Shown: positions 59,996-64,000 of the stretch, piece by piece
How positions within the stretch are numbered: the first letter of the stretch is position 1
Layout of the letters: each line of letters begins with the position of its first letter
From: Candidatus Hydrogenedentota bacterium
GTDB taxonomy: Bacteria; Hydrogenedentota; Hydrogenedentia; Hydrogenedentales; SLHB01
DNA: 64,000 nt
Direction: 5' to 3'
Assembly: GCA_020848835.1 (NCBI GenBank)
Contig: JADLHJ010000081.1
Coordinates: 1-64,000 of the forward strand
Notes under the pieces: model-generated
Databases searched by the model: none
What the model saw: only the letters and a program-made list of their open reading frames with translations
What the model was told of the DNA's origin: nothing
Position numbers and translations under genes: made by a program

Positions 59996-61375
59996 ATGCG
60001 AAAGAAACTCACGCTACTTGTTCTACTTGTCGTGCTGACTGTGCTCGCGTTGCCGGTGTCAAACCTTCTGTACAGCCCGAAATCCAGCGCCATGGCGCGC
60101 ATCGCTACGGATGACAAGAGTTTTGCCACCGCTCTGGAAGTCATGGCGGAGAAATGTGGCAATTGCCACACATCCGATGCATCGCTGCCTATCTACTCAG
60201 GGTTGCCGGTCGCGCGAGGAATTATCCAGCGGGATATCGACGAGGGTACGCGATATATGGACTATCTCCAATCGCTTTCGCCAAAAGACGGAAAACCGGT
60301 CTCTGAAATTGTGCTGGCGAAAACCGAATTCGTGTTGGAACACGGAACAATGCCGCCCGGCCGATTTCGGCTGATGCATTGGGCCGGTGGTCTATCTACT
60401 TCAGAGAAAGCCGCGATGACGAAGTGGATTAAGGAACAGCGTGCGCGGCATTTTGCGACCGGCGACGCCGCCAACAGTTTTGCGTCCGAGGTGTTGCAGC
60501 CTTTGCCGAACAGTGTTGAGTTGAATGTCGCCAAGGCGGCAGTCGGCAACAAGCTATTTCACGATAAGCGCCTTTCCAAAGACGATACGGTCGCCTGTGC
60601 GACATGCCATGCACTCGATAAAGGCGGTACCGATCGCGCTCAGTATTCGACCGGCGTTGGCAATCAAGTGGGCGGCATCAATTCCCCAACGGTTTACAAC
60701 AGTGGTTTGCAGTTCATGCAGTTTTGGGACGGACGCGCCGGTAACTTGCAGGAACAAGCGGATGGACCAGTGAACAATCCGATCGAAATGGCGTCGAACT
60801 GGCCCGAAACGTTTTCGAAATTGTCGCAAGATACTGTTTTCATGCAAGAGTTCACGTCGGTGTATCCCAACGGTCTTTCAAAAGAAAATTGCACTGATGC
60901 CATTGCAGAATTTGAACGCACGCTGCTGACTCCAAACTGCAAATTCGATCGTTATTTGCGCGGTGAAGCCGCGGCGCTTAATGAGCAGGAACTCGCTGGA
61001 ATGCAGTTGTTTCGGGATATTGGTTGTGCGACATGCCACGCTGGAAAGTTGATGGGCGGCCAGTCATTCGAGCGCATGGGACGCAAATCGGACTACTTTG
61101 AGGCGCGAGGCATGAAGATGACAGACGCCGACAATGGAAGATTCAACGTAACGAAGGTTGAAGCAGACCGACACGCGTTCAAAGTGCCGACCCTTCGCAA
61201 CATCGCCGCTACTGGCCCGTATCTTCACGATGGTTCGCAGACCGACCTTGCGAAAGTCGTCGGCATTATGGCGGCGTGCCAATTCGGTAAGACATTGAAA
61301 GAAGACGAAACCACAAAAATTGTATCGTTCTTAAATGCCCTTACTGGCGAGTATCAGGGAAAAATTCTCCAATAA
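59996..61375 (+). CDS. three-haem cytochrome c peroxidase / MauG-family protein
   Basis: A 459-residue periplasmic protein with an N-terminal signal helix (LTLLVLLVVLTVLALPV). Haem motif 1, CGNCH at 54-58, belongs to an N-terminal haem-binding domain. Haem motif 2 is CATCH at 201-205 and motif 3 is CATCH at about 344-348, in a CCP/MauG core with FWDGRAGNLQEQADGPV and FKVPTLRNIAATGPYLHDG. Such proteins reduce hydrogen peroxide or oxidise protein substrates. GAGAGGA precedes ATG 59996. A long structured leader and its own promoter lie upstream. Confidence 0.92.
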   Translation: MRKKLTLLVLLVVLTVLALPVSNLLYSPKSSAMARIATDDKSFATALEVMAEKCGNCHTSDASLPIYSGLPVARGIIQRDIDEGTRYMDYLQSLSPKDGKPVSEIVLAKTEFVLEHGTMPPGRFRLMHWAGGLSTSEKAAMTKWIKEQRARHFATGDAANSFASEVLQPLPNSVELNVAKAAVGNKLFHDKRLSKDDTVACATCHALDKGGTDRAQYSTGVGNQVGGINSPTVYNSGLQFMQFWDGRAGNLQEQADGPVNNPIEMASNWPETFSKLSQDTVFMQEFTSVYPNGLSKENCTDAIAEFERTLLTPNCKFDRYLRGEAAALNEQELAGMQLFRDIGCATCHAGKLMGGQSFERMGRKSDYFEARGMKMTDADNGRFNVTKVEADRHAFKVPTLRNIAATGPYLHDGSQTDLAKVVGIMAACQFGKTLKEDETTKIVSFLNALTGEYQGKILQ

Positions 61376-61391
61376 GGTAGGAAGAAATCGA

Positions 61392-62723
61392 TTACCGGTT
61401 GTTTATCCACTCGGCAACATCATCGATAGTTTCCTGCGATACGTGGCCCGGGCTTGCGTACTCCGACGGCGAGCTCGGGCCTTTTCCTTCCATGAACAGA
61501 TGATTCAGCCCTGGATAGGTTTTTAGCGTTACGTTCGTTTTGCCGGAAAGCAATTCCTTCCAACGGGAAAAGTCGCTCATAGTTACTTGGTAATCACGTT
61601 GGCCTTGGAGTATTAGTAGCGACTTCCCAATTTGCGCGGACATTTTAACCGGGTCATAGGTGCGGAGATCGAGCCAATAGCTCGCGGGCGCGCCAAATAT
61701 AAGGGCCGCATCGGCAACGTCACGCTCGGTTAGTTTTTTGATTCGGATTACTTCCAGTTGAACTGCGTCGAGTCGTTTTTGTTCATCCATGGACTTGTCG
61801 CCGTCTAGCATCGCGAGATAGTTCGATTGTTCGACAATTACGTCTTCCAGAGGACGCGTGGTTCCCGCGAGAATGATATAACCAGCCGCCTGTGGTGTAC
61901 GCTCTGATATTTTCGGTATCAGCATGCCACCCAGGCTATGACCCAAGATGAATACTTTTTCCCTATCAACTCCTTTGCGTTGCCTCAAATTATCGAACGC
62001 TGCAATGGCATCGTCGATCGTTTCTTCTTTAACGGTGAAGGGATGCGGAAGAGGGTTCAGCGCTTGCGCGTATTGTTTTGTCCGCTTTTCGTAGCGCAGC
62101 ACAGCAATGCCGCGCGTAGCGAGTCCCCAAGCTATCTCACGGAAAGGCTTGTTTGCGGCCACGGTTTCGTCTCGATCTTGCGGGCCAGAGCCGTGAACAA
62201 GGACGATGGCAGGGAACGGACCATCGCCTTTTGGTGCGCTGATAGTGCCTGGCAATATCCACGGCGCTTCGCCAAATGTAACCTCAAACTCTTCAAACGC
62301 ATCCCGCGACACGTAAGGAGGAGTACTGAAAGCGGGCGCATTGGACGAAGGCAAAAAGAATAGGCCAGCGATTTTTCCATCCGCGTCGTAGACAACTTTC
62401 ACATCCAAATTCGCGCGCTCAAATTCACAGGTAACAAAGACGATTTCGTAACCGGCGGCACGCTCTGTACGGGTCGCGCCCTGCTTTACAAATGCGCCCG
62501 CCTGCCCAATCAAACCATTCCAAATGTCCCGCAATTTCGATTCGGGAAGTGCACCTCGCATAGTGGCGTCGAACGTGTAGATTGCTTTCGCGAAGTCGCC
62601 CGTCGCGAGTAAGGCAACGAATGAAGTTGCGTCCTTTGTCCTCTCGATCGTAGGCGTGCCGGTTGCAGCGCTATGCGCGGAGGCGGCAAAGACGATTGAC
62701 AGACATACCACACGGTACAACAT
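61392..62723 (-). CDS. exported alpha/beta hydrolase with DUF3887-like domain
   Basis: A 443-residue protein with a signal peptide (first about 20 residues). Residues about 30-130 form a DUF3887-like domain (FVALLATGDFAKAIYTFDATMRGALPESKL). The alpha/beta-hydrolase core has the oxyanion region LVHGSGPQDRDE, nucleophile serine in GHSLGGML (about 270), acid in LLILQGQRDYQVT and histidine in YPGLNHLFM. Substrate unknown; acyl-peptidase or esterase activity is typical of this arrangement. It converges on the peroxidase gene 16 bases away. Confidence 0.9.
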   Translation of the reverse strand: MLYRVVCLSIVFAASAHSAATGTPTIERTKDATSFVALLATGDFAKAIYTFDATMRGALPESKLRDIWNGLIGQAGAFVKQGATRTERAAGYEIVFVTCEFERANLDVKVVYDADGKIAGLFFLPSSNAPAFSTPPYVSRDAFEEFEVTFGEAPWILPGTISAPKGDGPFPAIVLVHGSGPQDRDETVAANKPFREIAWGLATRGIAVLRYEKRTKQYAQALNPLPHPFTVKEETIDDAIAAFDNLRQRKGVDREKVFILGHSLGGMLIPKISERTPQAAGYIILAGTTRPLEDVIVEQSNYLAMLDGDKSMDEQKRLDAVQLEVIRIKKLTERDVADAALIFGAPASYWLDLRTYDPVKMSAQIGKSLLILQGQRDYQVTMSDFSRWKELLSGKTNVTLKTYPGLNHLFMEGKGPSSPSEYASPGHVSQETIDDVAEWINNR

Positions 62724-62820
62724 TTGCCACTATCCTCCACGGTGCGATCCAGAATAACCGTTCCGATCAGCACGCGCACCTGGCACTGCGTCCGTAGCGA
62801 TGCGCAGAGAAAAACATGAC

Positions 62821-62850
62821 GGGCGGCCACGCTCCTTCGAGCGGCCGCCC
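62821..62850 (-). terminator. GC-rich terminator hairpin
   Basis: GGGCGGC (62821-62827) pairs with GCCGCCC (62844-62850) and CGCTC (62830-62834) with GAGCG (62839-62843), around a CTTC loop with a two-base bulge. On the minus strand it is followed within five bases by a TTTTTC run, so it would end the small protein transcript. Confidence 0.7.
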
Positions 62851-62873
62851 GCCATGCTTTTGGCTCCGAAAAT

Positions 62874-63041
62874 CTAATTAAGAATGCGCTTCTTACGGTC
62901 CTTTGCCGAGCTCATTATTGCGAGTAACTCCTGCGAGATCGCCTCCACCTTTTTCACCATGGGCAAAAGTTCCATGACAAGTTTTTCACGAAGTTGTTGC
63001 AGCCGCAGCTTTTCCTCGTCCGTCAACATCAAATCCGACAT
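62874..63041 (-). CDS. small charged coiled-coil protein (55 residues)
   Basis: A frame of 55 codons plus stop on the minus strand, from ATG 63041 to TAG 62874-62876. GGAG sits seven bases before the ATG, and a strong terminator follows the stop. The protein is helical, with heptad-like leucines (LTDEEKLRLQQLREKL, LLPMVKKVEAISQELL) and a basic tail DRKKRILN. The combination of ribosome site, terminator and coherent composition makes it likely real. No family recognised; a protein-protein or DNA-binding adaptor is possible. Confidence 0.65.
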   Translation of the reverse strand: MSDLMLTDEEKLRLQQLREKLVMELLPMVKKVEAISQELLAIMSSAKDRKKRILN

Positions 63042-63504
63042 ACTGAATCTCCACTCCTACATCGAGCGGGTCCAGGCATACCCACTCACACCGCACCTAC
63101 CATCTATGGGGAGCAATATTCCTGCCAATGAGTTAGGCAGGCGTAACTATCCCACACATAGCCTGACAACGCCGAAGTCTACGCACCGAATACTCGAAAC
63201 ACACTCTCTCTAATTAGGTAGAATCGAGATGCCTTTGCCGCAAAACCCACCGCATTGTAGTTTCGCGGGCAGAAAGTCTTGTCACCGGTGACAACCATTT
63301 GCCAGCCTTTCGTGACTTCGTCCAATCCTACCATACGTCTAGTGATTTGTCTCGTACTTTATTGTCAAAGAACATGTATGTAAATCACAATAATAGCTAC
63401 ACATAGACAGCGTTACTGTTGCCATTTTTCCGCGCCGATTTGAACGCTTATCGCGCAGTCCGTAAAGTGCACGACTGTGATATACGTCCGAACCAATAGA
63501 CGAT
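63042..63504. other. 463-base intergenic region, no gene seen
   Basis: Divergent region between the 55-residue gene and the second DUF1501 gene. It contains a CCTGCC/GGCAGG hairpin (63121-63141), a 16-base perfect palindrome (63279-63294) and an AT-rich stretch (63330-63410) likely to hold the DUF1501 promoter. No coding sequence is convincing. Confidence 0.6.
63279..63294. promoter_or_regulatory. 16-base perfect palindrome TTGTCACCGGTGACAA
   Basis: The two half-sites TTGTCACC and GGTGACAA meet without a spacer, about 210 bases before the DUF1501 start. It is a good candidate for a dimeric regulator's operator. No cognate regulator can be named. Confidence 0.45.
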
Positions 63505-64000
63505 ATGAGCATGAATCCATTCAGTAACGCAGGCCGACGCTTGCTCGATCGCCGCAGTTTTCTGGAGCATGCGGGGACGGGACTGAGCGGCATCGCTTTG
63601 GCTGCGCTTCTAGGACAGGACAAAGCGCTGGCGGAACCGATACGCCCCGTGATTCAACCGGATGCACCCTTCGCATTCCGCGCGCCGCATGTTTTGCCAA
63701 AAGCAACGCGCGTGTTGTTTGTGTTCTGCTCCGGCGCTGTCAGCCATATCGACACGTTTGACTATAAACCCTCGCTCTTCAAATACGACGGCCAACCGCT
63801 GCCCGGTGGTGAAGGGCTAATTACGTTTCAAGGCGAGAATGGTAATGTAGCAAAGCCGCTGTGGGACTTCGCGCCCCGGGGGCAGTGCGGCAAGTACACA
63901 TCGAACCTCCTTCCGAACATGTCTGCGATGGTTGACGACTTCTGCTTCATCCACTCGTTGACCGCAAAAAGCAACACGCACGGCCCCGCCGAGAGCCAGA
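63505..64000 (+). CDS. second DUF1501 protein with Tat signal (partial, runs off the window)
   Basis: The frame from ATG 63505 stays open to the window end (165 codons). A twin-arginine-like motif (LDRRSFLEH) leads to a hydrophobic segment (GLSGIALAALLG), then the mature start with RVLFVFCSGAVSHIDTFDYKP and KSNTHGPAES, which match the other DUF1501 protein (TGGASPMDTFDYKP; TNVHGPGTYM). The exact start (63505 or 63511) is unclear because no ribosome site is visible. A PSD1 partner may follow outside the window. Confidence 0.88.
   Translation, partial: MSMNPFSNAGRRLLDRRSFLEHAGTGLSGIALAALLGQDKALAEPIRPVIQPDAPFAFRAPHVLPKATRVLFVFCSGAVSHIDTFDYKPSLFKYDGQPLPGGEGLITFQGENGNVAKPLWDFAPRGQCGKYTSNLLPNMSAMVDDFCFIHSLTAKSNTHGPAESQ

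Noticed and set aside
1-64000. tRNA, rRNA, CRISPR arrays and intact insertion sequences
   Set aside because: I looked for T-arm GTTC-A/G-A signatures, regularly spaced repeats, transposase motifs and terminal inverted repeats in the gaps and found none that hold up.

Overview
The window looks like a chromosomal segment of a PVC-type or deep-branching environmental Gram-negative bacterium. Planctomycetota-like or Candidatus Hydrogenedentota-like are my best guesses, by inference and without any search. The main pointers are two Tat-exported DUF1501 proteins, a PSCyt1/PSCyt2/PSD1 protein beside one of them, many secreted or lipobox proteins, PilT, and REP-like interspersed palindromes of a style common in these phyla. 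Coding density is high, genes lie in long co-directional overlapping runs, and I saw no tRNA, rRNA, CRISPR array or intact transposase.

Layout. 1-8.7 kb (+): ECF sigma factor with an overlapping membrane anti-sigma candidate, a zinc-ribbon acidic protein, a CHASE4 hybrid histidine kinase with a REC/HD-GYP partner, a polytopic glycosyltransferase-like protein and a nucleotide-sugar epimerase. 8.7-14 kb: a secreted PHP metallohydrolase, a GntR regulator, an orphan serine-recombinase DNA-binding module with unusual repeats upstream, an isochorismatase-like hydrolase and a secreted glycosidase-like protein. 14-19.2 kb (-): tatB-tatC, an HU/IHF protein, a membrane coiled-coil protein, trpG-trpE and hisI. 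19.7-21.6 kb (+): an NtrC-type sigma-54 activator, probably on a leaderless mRNA, and a small membrane protein. 21.6-26.7 kb (-): a complete branched-chain amino acid type ABC transporter (livKHMGF order), whose LivG carries a hydrophobic insertion. 26.9-31.9 kb (-): three tightly overlapping genes (polytopic membrane protein, CgeB-like glycosyltransferase, membrane-embedded M28 peptidase). 32-43.7 kb: DUF1501 - small membrane protein - PSD1 cytochrome, a secreted barrel-type protein, an Ig-like repeat surface protein, a PHP protein, a MOSC protein and a DinB protein. 44-49.7 kb (-): a haem biosynthesis operon, ccsA/hemX-hemA-hemC-cobA/hemD-hemB. 49.8-53.1 kb (-): a sodium/solute symporter with N-carbamoylputrescine amidase and agmatine deiminase, a putative agmatine-to-putrescine cassette. 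53-64 kb: a second HU protein, an M50 protease, a DUF1015 protein, small zinc-ribbon proteins, a lipoprotein, PilT, a three-haem cytochrome c peroxidase/MauG protein behind a long structured leader, an alpha/beta hydrolase, a 55-residue small protein, and the start of a second DUF1501 gene that runs off the window.

How the parts fit. tatBC can export the Tat-signal DUF1501 proteins. The haem operon and CcsA/HemX-type protein supply haem for the c-type cytochromes (PSD1 and MauG). The two-component, sigma/anti-sigma, sigma-54 and GntR proteins suggest strong environmental sensing. The strongest candidates for undescribed biology are the multi-state leader RNA before the peroxidase gene, the LivG insertion, the orphan recombinase module with its repeat array, the three-gene membrane/glycosyltransferase/peptidase operon, and three families of interspersed palindromes.
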